Positions 35,779 through 43,420 of a stretch of 64,000 bases of DNA are shown here, piece after piece (position 1 is the first letter of the stretch; every line of letters begins with the position of its first letter). The notes beneath the pieces are model-generated. The model saw only the letters and a list, made by a program, of their open reading frames with translations, made no database searches and was not told the DNA's origin. The stretch comes from Roseibium sediminicola (lineage in GTDB: Bacteria; Pseudomonadota; Alphaproteobacteria; Rhizobiales; Stappiaceae). Made by a program: the position numbers and the translations under genes. The DNA is taken from contig NZ_JALNMJ010000025.1 in the NCBI RefSeq assembly GCF_023156505.1, forward strand, positions 21,412 to 85,411. Reading direction: 5' to 3'.

Positions 35779-37041
35779 TCACACCTTCGAGAACACCGCG
35801 CTGGCGTTAACGCCGCCGAAGCCGAAGCCGTTGGTGAGGATGTGGTTGACCTCGCGGGCGATCGCCTTGCCGGGGATCATTTCGAAACGCTGCATGGCTT
35901 CGTCGGCGCTGTCCAGGTTGCGCGAGGGCGGCAGCAGGCCGCTCATCAGCGCCTTGACGCAGGCAATCGCCTCGACCGCGCCGGCGGCGCCCAGCAAGTG
36001 ACCGAACATGGATTTCGACGACGACACCGCCAGATCCTTGCCGCGATTCTCGAACAGGGCGGTCAAAGCGGCGATTTCCGCGGCATCACCCACCGGTGTC
36101 GAGGTGGAGTGGGCGTTGACATAACCGATCTCGCCCGGAGAGAGCTTTGCGGTGGCCAGCGCCTGACGCATGGCCCGGAGACCGCCCTCGCCATCCGGCG
36201 AGGACGCGGTGACGTGATAGGCGTCGGCGCTTGTGCCATAGCCGGAGAGTTCCGCATGGATCGTGGCGCCACGGGCCTTCGCGTGGTCGTAATCCTCCAG
36301 GATCAGGATGCCGGAGCCTTCACCCATGATGAAGCCGTCCCGGTCCTGATCGAAAGGCCGAGAGGCATGGGCCGGGTCGTCGTTGCGCTTGGAAGACATC
36401 GCCTTGGCGGCGCAGAAGCCGGCATAGGACACCTTGTCGATACAGGCTTCCGTGCCGCCGGCAACCATGACATCGGCCTCGCCGGAGCGGATCAGCCGGG
36501 CCGCATCGCCGATCGCCTGCAGGCTGGCGGCGCAGGCCGTCACCGGCGCCCCGATGGGCCCTTTCAGGCCATGGCGAATGGAAACCTGGCCGGCGGCAAG
36601 ATTGGCAAGGAAGGACGGCACGAGAAATGGCGACGCCCGGCGCGGCCCTTTTTCATCGACAAGTCGCGTGCCGGCCGTCATGGCCGGAAAGCCGCCGACA
36701 CCGGTGCCGATGATGGTACCCGTGCGTTCCTTGTCCCGGTCGGTCCTGGGCTCCCAGCCCGCATGCGCCAGCGCCTCCTGAACGGCGCCCATGGCAAAGT
36801 GGATGAAACGGTCGGTGCGGCGCTGCTCGCGCGGATCCATCACCGCGTCGACGTCAAAGCCATGTTCGTCTTCCGCCTTGGTCGGCACTTCCCCAGCAAT
36901 CTGGCAAGCCAAATCGCTGGGATCAAAATGGCTGATCCTGCGAATGCCGTTTGCCCCTTGCGTTGCCCGGTTCCAGAAGGCTTCCAGCCCGGTTCCAAGC
37001 GGCGACACAATGCCCAAACCCGTTACGACCACACGACGCAT
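35779..37041 (-). CDS. fabF: Beta-ketoacyl-ACP synthase II (FabF-like)
   Basis: A 420-residue condensing enzyme. The catalytic triad is complete: Cys170 in VTACAASLQAI, His311 in NAHSTSTPVGD and His348 in SKSMFGHLLGAAGA, with Lys343. It elongates acyl-ACP with malonyl-ACP in fatty-acid synthesis. The gene is not beside acpP or fabG, as the housekeeping copy usually is, so this is probably a second KAS II for special conditions. A MarR-family gene lies 93 bp upstream in the same direction, suggesting regulation or co-transcription. Full length and intact. Confidence 0.92.
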   Translation of the reverse strand: MRRVVVTGLGIVSPLGTGLEAFWNRATQGANGIRRISHFDPSDLACQIAGEVPTKAEDEHGFDVDAVMDPREQRRTDRFIHFAMGAVQEALAHAGWEPRTDRDKERTGTIIGTGVGGFPAMTAGTRLVDEKGPRRASPFLVPSFLANLAAGQVSIRHGLKGPIGAPVTACAASLQAIGDAARLIRSGEADVMVAGGTEACIDKVSYAGFCAAKAMSSKRNDDPAHASRPFDQDRDGFIMGEGSGILILEDYDHAKARGATIHAELSGYGTSADAYHVTASSPDGEGGLRAMRQALATAKLSPGEIGYVNAHSTSTPVGDAAEIAALTALFENRGKDLAVSSSKSMFGHLLGAAGAVEAIACVKALMSGLLPPSRNLDSADEAMQRFEMIPGKAIAREVNHILTNGFGFGGVNASAVFSKV

Positions 37042-37134
37042 ACTCTACCTCTTTCTTGTCAAACCCTGCAGCTGCGCAAGTAGGAACTGGTGACGGTGAT
37101 GTCCAGCTCAGGAGACAGTTTCGCGGTGCGGCGA

Positions 37135-37560
37135 TCAGAGTTTCGAGAGCTGTTGCAAGGCACCGATGGCCTTCATGAACTCTTCATTGCTGCCCAGATG
37201 ACCGAGCACCTCTTTCTGCGCCTGGCGCCAGAGCGGCAGCGCCTTTGCCAGAAGCCGCGCGCCTTCGCTGCTGAGCAGGTAATGCTTGCCTCGTCCATTC
37301 CGGGAGAGCTCCGAGATCACAAGGCCCTTCCGCTCCAGCAGCGCGATGTTGCGCACAAGCGTTGTGCGTTCCATCGACAGCCGCTCCGCCAACTCTCCCG
37401 TCGACTCCTCCCGGCCCTGGCGGATCGCCACCAGCACCGAAAACTGACCGGCGGTCATGCCAACCTGCCGTGCCAGCCGATCGTAATGCCGGCTGACGGC
37501 CCGGGCCGCCTTGCGCGCGTTGTCCAGCACGCACAGCGAAAAATCATCCTGTTCCATCAA
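37135..37560 (-). CDS. MarR-family transcriptional regulator
   Basis: A 141-residue winged-helix regulator. The recognition region reads ESTGELAERLSMERTTLVRNIALLERKGLVI (shown only to locate residues about 54-84), which is the standard MarR layout, followed by the wing with GRGKHYLLSSEGARLL. Two perfect GTGTATATACAC palindromes lie just upstream of its start and are its likely operators. It is transcribed towards fabF, so it may control that gene and itself. Confidence 0.92.
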   Translation of the reverse strand: MMEQDDFSLCVLDNARKAARAVSRHYDRLARQVGMTAGQFSVLVAIRQGREESTGELAERLSMERTTLVRNIALLERKGLVISELSRNGRGKHYLLSSEGARLLAKALPLWRQAQKEVLGHLGSNEEFMKAIGALQQLSKL

Positions 37561-37568
37561 TCATTCAC

Positions 37569-37603
37569 GTGTATATACACATCGCTCTTATGTGTATATA
37601 CAC
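37569..37603. promoter_or_regulatory. Two perfect GTGTATATACAC palindromes (MarR operators)
   Basis: Identical 12-bp palindromes at 37569-37580 and 37592-37603, with centres 23 bp apart (about two helical turns), lie 9 bp before the MarR start codon. The position and symmetry strongly suggest cooperative binding by the MarR dimer and autoregulation, with possible effect on the divergent HdeD gene. Confidence 0.85.
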
Positions 37604-37729
37604 GCCCTTTGTCAATTCACATTTCTAATTCATACATAGTACGCGACTCTCTATCCCGGTATTGCGTTAAATTGCGTAGGCGTTACCGTGTCGGAAAACT
37701 GCTCTCAACCAGTGAGTGAGGAGATCGAG

Positions 37730-38293
37730 ATGACGGATGCAGTTCAGGCCGTGGAAGACATGAAAAGGAAGATCCAGGAGAACTGGGGCTGGTTTCTGGC
37801 GCTCGGCATCGCCCTGGTCATTGGCGGCATGATTCTGATCGCCGCGCCGCTGGCAACATCCATTGCCGTGACCATCCTGATCGCGGCCGTGCTTTTTGTC
37901 GGCGGCCTGGTCCAGATCTACAATGCCTTCAAGACCAAAGGGACTTCGGGTTTCCTGTGGAACCTGATCACAGGCATCATTGCGGTGATCGGCGGCATCG
38001 TCATCTATGTCAATCCGCTGGCCGGCACCTTCGCGCTCACCCTGGTAATCGCCGCCATCTTCGTGGCCCAGGGCGTCAGCCAGATCCTGCTGGCCCTCAA
38101 GCTCAAGCCCCATACCGGCTGGGTCTGGGTGCTGATCGCCGGCATCGTATCGCTCGCCGCCGGTGCCATGATTTTCATGGAACTACCGAGTTCGGCCGCC
38201 TGGGCCCTCGGCCTGATCGCGGGGATCTCGGTTCTGATCAACGGCTGGAGCTACATCACCATCGCCCTTGCCGCAAAGGCCTCCAGGGCTTAA
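37730..38293 (+). CDS. HdeD-like DUF308 membrane protein
   Basis: A 187-residue inner-membrane protein with six predicted helices in three DUF308 hairpins, as in HdeD, which is linked to acid resistance at high cell density in enterobacteria. GAGGAG precedes the ATG at 37730; the frame upstream adds residues without domain support. It begins with a soluble segment (TDAVQAVEDMKRKIQENWGW). It diverges from the MarR gene, sharing a 169-bp region with the double palindrome, so MarR control is possible. A clear terminator follows. Confidence 0.88.
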   Translation: MTDAVQAVEDMKRKIQENWGWFLALGIALVIGGMILIAAPLATSIAVTILIAAVLFVGGLVQIYNAFKTKGTSGFLWNLITGIIAVIGGIVIYVNPLAGTFALTLVIAAIFVAQGVSQILLALKLKPHTGWVWVLIAGIVSLAAGAMIFMELPSSAAWALGLIAGISVLINGWSYITIALAAKASRA

Positions 38294-38316
38294 GCGCCAG
38301 ATCAGAACAGTCTTGG

Positions 38317-38352
38317 CACCCGGCAAAATCCGTTTTGCCGGGTGTTTGTTTT
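38317..38352 (+). terminator. Terminator of the HdeD-like gene
   Basis: A 12-bp stem CACCCGGCAAAA / TTTTGCCGGGTG, a 4-nt loop and a TTTGTTTT tail lie 24 bp after the stop. Confidence 0.93.
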
Positions 38353-38548
38353 GAGATAGAATTGCAGACAGTTTCAACTGCGGACCCCGGTCCGCGACTG
38401 GGCGCAGACGTGGATGTTCGCAATACTCGGGCGCAATCCCGGCAATCCGCATAACAAGGCCTATTGGTGGTGGCCGCCCCCCGCCAACCGTTGATGTTCG
38501 CGCGGCACAGACGCGCTCCCTTTTTCTGACATCGACGGACCTTCAAAA

Positions 38549-39667
38549 ATGACAAATCTCTCCCTGCGCGGCGAAGACCGCGTCCTTCATGTTGCCTGGC
38601 CGAATGGCATCGAGGCCGACTTCCCTTTTGTCTGGCTGCGGGACAATTGTCCAAGCGGCTTCCACCCGCAAACCCGGGAGCGGCAGTTCGACCTGACCAG
38701 CATCCCGATGGACATCACCATCGACAGCGCCGCCGAGGACAGTGACGACATCGTGCTGACCTGGGCCGGCGACGGTCACGTCAGCCGCTACCGGGCGGAC
38801 TGGCTGCTGGCGCGCCGGCCGGGCGTCGGTCTCGCCGATCCGGCCCGGATCGAGCCCGTCCTCTGGCGTGACGACCTTGACCCGGACACCCTGCCCCGCG
38901 CTGCAGCGCGCAACCTGATGGCCCGCGACGACGCCCTGCTCGACTTTCTGATCGCGACCAAGAAGACCGGGCTCGCCCTGGTCGACGGCATGGCGGATGA
39001 CCCGGAGGCCGGCATGGCGATGGCCCGGCGCATCGGTTTTCTGCGCGAGACCAATTTCGGCACCACGTTCGAGGTGATGTCGAAGCCGAATCCGAACAAT
39101 CTGGCCTATACCTCGCATGCCCTGCCACTGCACACCGACCTTGCCAACCAGGAACTGCCGCCCGGGTTCCAGTTCCTGCATTGCCTGGCGAATGAAGCCG
39201 AGGGCGGTGGTTCGACCTTCTGCGACGGCTTTGCCATCGCCTCGGACCTTCAGGCCGAAGACCCGGATGCCTTCCGGTTGCTCGCCGAAACCCCCGTGCC
39301 GTTCCGGTTCCAGGACGAGGACTACGACATCCGCCGCCATCACAGAGTGATCGACCTCGACCCCTTCGGCAATTTGCAGGAGCTGCATTTCAACGCACAC
39401 CTGGCGGGCATCTTCGACCTGCCGGCGGACGAGATGGAGGCCTATTACCGGGCCTACCAAAAACTGATGCAGATGACCCGGTCCCCGGATTACGTCATCA
39501 CCACACGGCTTCAGGGCGGAGAAATGGTGATCTTCGACAACCGCCGGGTCCTGCATGGCCGCGCCGCGTTCGATCCGGGCACCGGCTTCCGCCACCTGCG
39601 CGGCTGTTATGTCGACCGCGGAGAATTCGACAGCCGGATCCGGGTGCTGAGCCGGATGGCAGGCTAA
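38549..39667 (+). CDS. Gamma-butyrobetaine hydroxylase-like Fe(II)/2-oxoglutarate dioxygenase
   Basis: A 372-residue oxygenase with an N-terminal DUF971-like domain (about 1-90) and a TauD/TfdA catalytic domain. The iron ligands are visible: His195 and Asp197 in LHTDLANQE, and His336 in VLHGRAAF, with Arg near 346 for 2-oxoglutarate. It hydroxylates a quaternary ammonium acid, most likely gamma-butyrobetaine to carnitine. The N-terminal zinc site of mammalian enzymes is incomplete: RDNCPSGFHP has only one cysteine. No carnitine-degradation or transport genes flank it, so the substrate is inferred from family only. A hairpin follows the stop. Confidence 0.85.
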   Translation: MTNLSLRGEDRVLHVAWPNGIEADFPFVWLRDNCPSGFHPQTRERQFDLTSIPMDITIDSAAEDSDDIVLTWAGDGHVSRYRADWLLARRPGVGLADPARIEPVLWRDDLDPDTLPRAAARNLMARDDALLDFLIATKKTGLALVDGMADDPEAGMAMARRIGFLRETNFGTTFEVMSKPNPNNLAYTSHALPLHTDLANQELPPGFQFLHCLANEAEGGGSTFCDGFAIASDLQAEDPDAFRLLAETPVPFRFQDEDYDIRRHHRVIDLDPFGNLQELHFNAHLAGIFDLPADEMEAYYRAYQKLMQMTRSPDYVITTRLQGGEMVIFDNRRVLHGRAAFDPGTGFRHLRGCYVDRGEFDSRIRVLSRMAG

Positions 39668-39684
39668 AGAAACATCAGCAGTTC

Positions 39685-39714
39685 GCGCCTGCCGTGCACT
39701 GTCACGGCAGGCGC
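39685..39714 (+). terminator. Hairpin after the dioxygenase gene
   Basis: A 12-bp perfect stem GCGCCTGCCGTG / CACGGCAGGCGC with a 6-nt loop lies 18 bp after the stop. The T tract is weak, so termination efficiency is uncertain. Confidence 0.75.
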
Positions 39715-39899
39715 CACCTTGTACGAAGAAGGCTCATCGAAGCCTAACTTCAAACTGTAACCAGGTCCAAGCGCCTGTTTCCCGCAAAGCATGTTAGGCT
39801 GTCGTGACAAGTTGCCGATTGGCAGTACCGCCTGAAGACTTGTAACAACAGCCTTGACCGGCTTCATACACAATGAGGACCGTAAAAAAGCAGCAGCCC

Positions 39900-40709
39900 A
39901 TGACCCAGGACAGCTATCAACTGCAAAAGGGTGCCGCCGCCATATACGAGCAGCAAAAGGTGACGGCCATTTTCAGGCCTCTCGCGGAAGCAACACTTTC
40001 AAAAATCGATGTGTCTAATGACGAAAGCGTGCTCGACATTGCCTGCGGCACCGGAATTGTTGCAAGGGTTGTCAAGGAATTGGTCGACCCTGCCTTTCCC
40101 GTGACGGGCGTCGATCTGAACGAAGGCATGATCGAAGCCGCGCGGCTCCTGACAAAAAACAATCCGGGGGCTTTTCGTTGGCGTATAGCGGACGTCACAG
40201 CCATGCCCTTTCCGGACTCGAGCTTTTCGCTCGCGATCTGTCAGCAGGGACTGCAGTTTTTCCCCGATCCAGGGAAGGCATTAAGCGAAACTCACCGTGT
40301 CCTGCAACCGGGTGGAAGGATCATCCTCTCGGTATGGGCAGGAGCAAGTCAATTTTTCCTGGCGCTTGCCCGCGCCATTGAAACCCATGTGTCACAGGAA
40401 TGTGCCACCCGCTCCCTCTCCCCGTTTTCATTTAAACAGCTCAAGGCAATTCCGGAATTGCTGGGTTCCGCAGGCTTCAACGCGGTGACCATGTCAGACC
40501 TAGCCATAAACCGCCATATCGAAAACCCGGAAGAGGCAATTCCCAGGGAAATTATGGGCAACCCCGTCGGTCCGGAAGTCTCCGCATGCGGTCACGCGGT
40601 TATGTCACGTATCGTTGACGACGTTTTAAAGGACTGTTCTGACCTACGAACCGGCACCACACTGACCTCACCGCAAACTGCGCGCGTATACTGCGCAAGA
40701 GCGGGCTGA
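39900..40709 (+). CDS. Class I SAM-dependent methyltransferase
   Basis: A 269-residue methyltransferase of the Methyltransf_11/UbiE-like group. The SAM-binding glycine motif is VLDIACGTGIVARVV (about residues 44-58), then TGVDLNEGMIEAA, and the post-motifs FSLAICQQGLQFFPDP and LQPGGRIILSVW. The start is uncertain: ATG 39900 is chosen, and ATG 39873 would add nine residues; neither has a strong ribosome site. Codon use is AT-richer than the neighbours, suggesting more recent acquisition. Substrate unknown. The preceding 200 bp contain no gene. Confidence 0.85.
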   Translation: MTQDSYQLQKGAAAIYEQQKVTAIFRPLAEATLSKIDVSNDESVLDIACGTGIVARVVKELVDPAFPVTGVDLNEGMIEAARLLTKNNPGAFRWRIADVTAMPFPDSSFSLAICQQGLQFFPDPGKALSETHRVLQPGGRIILSVWAGASQFFLALARAIETHVSQECATRSLSPFSFKQLKAIPELLGSAGFNAVTMSDLAINRHIENPEEAIPREIMGNPVGPEVSACGHAVMSRIVDDVLKDCSDLRTGTTLTSPQTARVYCARAG

Positions 40710-40754
40710 CGCAACCGCCGGATTTGCTCGCCCCCCCCTTTTCCGACCTGGTCC

Positions 40755-41456
40755 TCAAACGCCGAAAATCAACGCCTTGTCCTCCTCAGACAAGATCTTC
40801 CAGCTGCCGGCTTCCAGGCCGTCGACACTGAGCAGGCCGATGCGGCTGCGCGACAGCTCGGTAACGTGGTTGCCGGTGGCGGCGAACATGCGGCGAACCT
40901 GGTGATAGCGGCCCTCATGCAGGGTCAGGCGGGCGCTTGTGTCGCCGAGAACCTCCAGCTCGGCCGGTTTCAACGGCTTGTCCTCGCTTTCGAGCATCAT
41001 TTCGCCGGAGGCAAAGAGGGCGGCCTCGTCGCCCTTGAGCGGCCTGTCGAGCGTGACCTCATAGACCTTGGGAACTTCGGATTTCGGCGAAATCACCTTG
41101 TGCAGGAAGGTACCGTCGTCGGTAAACAGCAGCGCCCCGGAGGTTTCCTTGTCGAGCCGGCCAATGGTCGACAGTGGCGGCTTGCGCATGCGGAACCGGT
41201 CCGGCAGCAGGTCATAGACCAACCGTCCCTGGTCCTTGGTCGAGCAGGTGTATCCAAGCGGCTTGTTCATCAGGATAACCACGCCCTGGTCGGGATCGAG
41301 CGGCTCGTCATCGAACCGGATGTCCTCGTGCGCGGTCTTGGCATCCGCCTTCAGGCGATTGCCGTCCCGGTCGGTCACCCAGCCGTTCCGGATCGCCATC
41401 TGCATTTCCTTGCGGCTGCCATAACCGAGATTGGCGAGAAGCTTTACCAGGCGCAT
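40755..41456 (-). CDS. RNA pseudouridine synthase, RsuA/RluB/E/F family
   Basis: A 233-residue enzyme. The ATG at 41456 has AAGGAG upstream; the longer frame runs into a palindromic repeat and is not used. An S4-like N-terminal domain (about 1-50, with RLVKLLANLGYGSRKEMQMA) is followed by the catalytic core, with Asp102 in GRLDKETSGALL and the later LHEGRYHQVRRMFAA. It converts uridine to pseudouridine in rRNA. It most resembles RsuA (16S position 516), but the exact site cannot be told from sequence alone. Confidence 0.9.
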   Translation of the reverse strand: MRLVKLLANLGYGSRKEMQMAIRNGWVTDRDGNRLKADAKTAHEDIRFDDEPLDPDQGVVILMNKPLGYTCSTKDQGRLVYDLLPDRFRMRKPPLSTIGRLDKETSGALLFTDDGTFLHKVISPKSEVPKVYEVTLDRPLKGDEAALFASGEMMLESEDKPLKPAELEVLGDTSARLTLHEGRYHQVRRMFAATGNHVTELSRSRIGLLSVDGLEAGSWKILSEEDKALIFGV

Positions 41457-41526
41457 GAATGTGCTCCTTGAGAAATACAGATACTGTTCCTCTGTCCTGT
41501 GAAAGACAGTTGACCTTGCCGCTTGC

Positions 41527-41693
41527 TCCCCTCTCCCACCTTGCGGGGGAGAGGGGAGCGACAGCGGGCAGAGGCGGGTGTCGGGCGGTTGCGGCAATCT
41601 GTTGAGCCGGGTTCTCGCAGAGGCTGGTCACCCCCCTCTGTCTCCTGACGGAGACATCTCCCCCGCAAGGGAGGAGAAGGGAGTTTGCCGAAA
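41527..41693. repeat. Palindromic intergenic repeat (family D-like)
   Basis: The left module CTCTCCCACCTTGCGGGGGA (from 41531) and the right module TCTCCCCCGCAAGGGAGGAG (41658 onward) are each palindromic and related in inverted orientation. The element lies in the gap between the pseudouridine synthase and the RsmC-like genes, and resembles the mosaic elements of rhizobia. Confidence 0.7.
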
Positions 41694-41746
41694 GGACGCA
41701 GAACACCAACCAAGGTTGCACCCGCCAATTTGGCCGCACGCCTCAC

Positions 41747-42790
41747 CTACCGCCCACCCTTGGCCTTCACCGCCTTGATGACCTTGTAGCCGCCTTCGTC
41801 GGCGAGCTGAGTGACATCGGCGAAGACCGAACCGAGCGTCTTCTCGTAGGGCAGGTGCCGGTTGGCGACCAGGTAGAACTCGCCACCCGGACGAAGGCCA
41901 CTTGCCGCCGCCCGGATGAAGCCCTGGCCGACATCGGAGCGGTCGGCCTTGCCGGTCTGATGGAAGGGCGGGTTGGAGACGATGAAGTCGTAAGGACCTT
42001 CGATGCCTTTGGTGACGTCCGACCAGATGCCGGTCATGCCGCGCTTGCCCTTGAAGACGGCGAGGTTCTGTTCTGCAAGATCCAGCGCGCGTTTCTCGGC
42101 TTCATAAAGATCGAGGGACGTGACCTTCGGTGCTTTCTCAAAGACGGTTCTGCTCAGATACCCAAAGCCTGCGCCAAGATCGGCACCACGGCCCTTCAGC
42201 GTCTCCGGCAAGAGATCGGCAAGCAGTTTCGAGGCCGGGTCGATCCGGTCCCAGGCGAAAATGCCCGGCCGGCTGGTCCAGGCGCCATCGAGAACGGGGC
42301 GCGGCGCGTCGAGCGCCAGCCACTCGGCGAGCAGCGCCTTGTCGAATTTTTCCGGTTGGACCGTTTCCCAGACCACGCGGCATTTGTTCTTGGTCAGCTT
42401 CTCGGCACCGCCGAGCAGGTCCTGAAGGTCTTTTTCAAGGGTCTTCGCCCCTTCGGTGTTAGGGGCGCAGGCAAGGACGAGCCCGCCGGGCTTTGCTTTG
42501 GAGGCAGCCCGAGCAAGCTGTGCCCGCGCCTCCTGGCGCTGGCGGCCCGGCAGGACCAGCACAAGGCCGAAACCGTCGCCATCCGTTTCCGGTTCAACCG
42601 TCAGACCGGCTTTCTGCAAGGCATCCCGGTCCGGAGCAAAGCTTTGCTCGCAGAGGAGGTCGACGCCGTTCAGCAGCGAGAGAGACCGCCCCGCACGGGC
42701 GCGCAGAAACAGAGCCCGCGCGCCGGCGGGCAGATCCAGGTCGCCGGTTTCAAACGGCAGAAGAAGGGTGTCGAGCGCGGGATCGGACAT
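41747..42790 (-). CDS. RsmC/RlmG-like rRNA methyltransferase
   Basis: A 347-residue class I methyltransferase with a non-catalytic N-terminal copy (about 1-165) and a catalytic C-terminal domain. GADLGAGFGYLSRTV is the SAM motif, and FIVSNPPFHQTG is the NPPF motif typical of N2-guanine rRNA methylation (RsmC for m2G1207 of 16S, RlmG for 23S). The N-terminal domain helps substrate binding. The exact target base is not certain. It is a single gene downstream (minus strand) of the GDYXXLXY pair. Confidence 0.86.
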   Translation of the reverse strand: MSDPALDTLLLPFETGDLDLPAGARALFLRARAGRSLSLLNGVDLLCEQSFAPDRDALQKAGLTVEPETDGDGFGLVLVLPGRQRQEARAQLARAASKAKPGGLVLACAPNTEGAKTLEKDLQDLLGGAEKLTKNKCRVVWETVQPEKFDKALLAEWLALDAPRPVLDGAWTSRPGIFAWDRIDPASKLLADLLPETLKGRGADLGAGFGYLSRTVFEKAPKVTSLDLYEAEKRALDLAEQNLAVFKGKRGMTGIWSDVTKGIEGPYDFIVSNPPFHQTGKADRSDVGQGFIRAAASGLRPGGEFYLVANRHLPYEKTLGSVFADVTQLADEGGYKVIKAVKAKGGR

Positions 42791-42847
42791 GAAAGGCTTT
42801 CAGCAGACGAACAGGTGCCGCGCTCATACTCCGCAATCGGCGAAACG

Positions 42848-43420
42848 TCAAAAGATCGCGTCGGAGCGGAAGGTTTTTCCATCGACCAGAAGGTTGACCG
42901 GCAACGAGCGGCCGTCCTCCGTCACGCTGACTTCCAGAAGCAGACGATCCCTGTCCATGCGCTCGATCTCCAGCCCCTCGCCCTCGGGAAGGAAAAAGGC
43001 ATCGATGCCGTAATCGACCCGGATCTCTTCGGCCGTCGCGGAACGGACTGTGCCGGCAATCGCCAGGGTGCCGAGTTTGGACCGGTCCCTGGCGACGGCC
43101 ACCGGTTCTGCCGCGCCATCCACTTGTGGTGCCAGTTCCACGAAGATCCTGTCGCCCGCGTTGAAGCCGTCCGCGCCTTGAAGGCCGGCGGGCAAGCGTG
43201 TGATCGCCAGGTTGATGATGACGTAGTCCCCGCGCAGGAGATCGCGTGGATCGACCGGGACAACGGCCAACCGCACCACATTGCCGCTGCTTTGCACCGA
43301 CAGCCGATCCGCCAGCGGGATCGCGATCAGGCCAAGCTGAATGAGTGCCAGCAGTCCCCAGCGCAGCCAGGGCGACAAGCGGATCCGATTTTCCGGAGAC
43401 GTCTCCACATCGACGGTCAT
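42848..43420 (-). CDS. GDYXXLXY-domain membrane protein
   Basis: A 190-residue protein with one N-terminal transmembrane helix (about residues 18-40) and a periplasmic domain containing LLRGDYVIINLAI, a match to the GDYXXLXY family signature. Function unknown. The ATG overlaps the stop of the DUF2157 gene by 4 bp, and the two families often occur together, so they form a two-gene unit and probably a complex at the membrane. Confidence 0.88.
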   Translation of the reverse strand: MTVDVETSPENRIRLSPWLRWGLLALIQLGLIAIPLADRLSVQSSGNVVRLAVVPVDPRDLLRGDYVIINLAITRLPAGLQGADGFNAGDRIFVELAPQVDGAAEPVAVARDRSKLGTLAIAGTVRSATAEEIRVDYGIDAFFLPEGEGLEIERMDRDRLLLEVSVTEDGRSLPVNLLVDGKTFRSDAIF

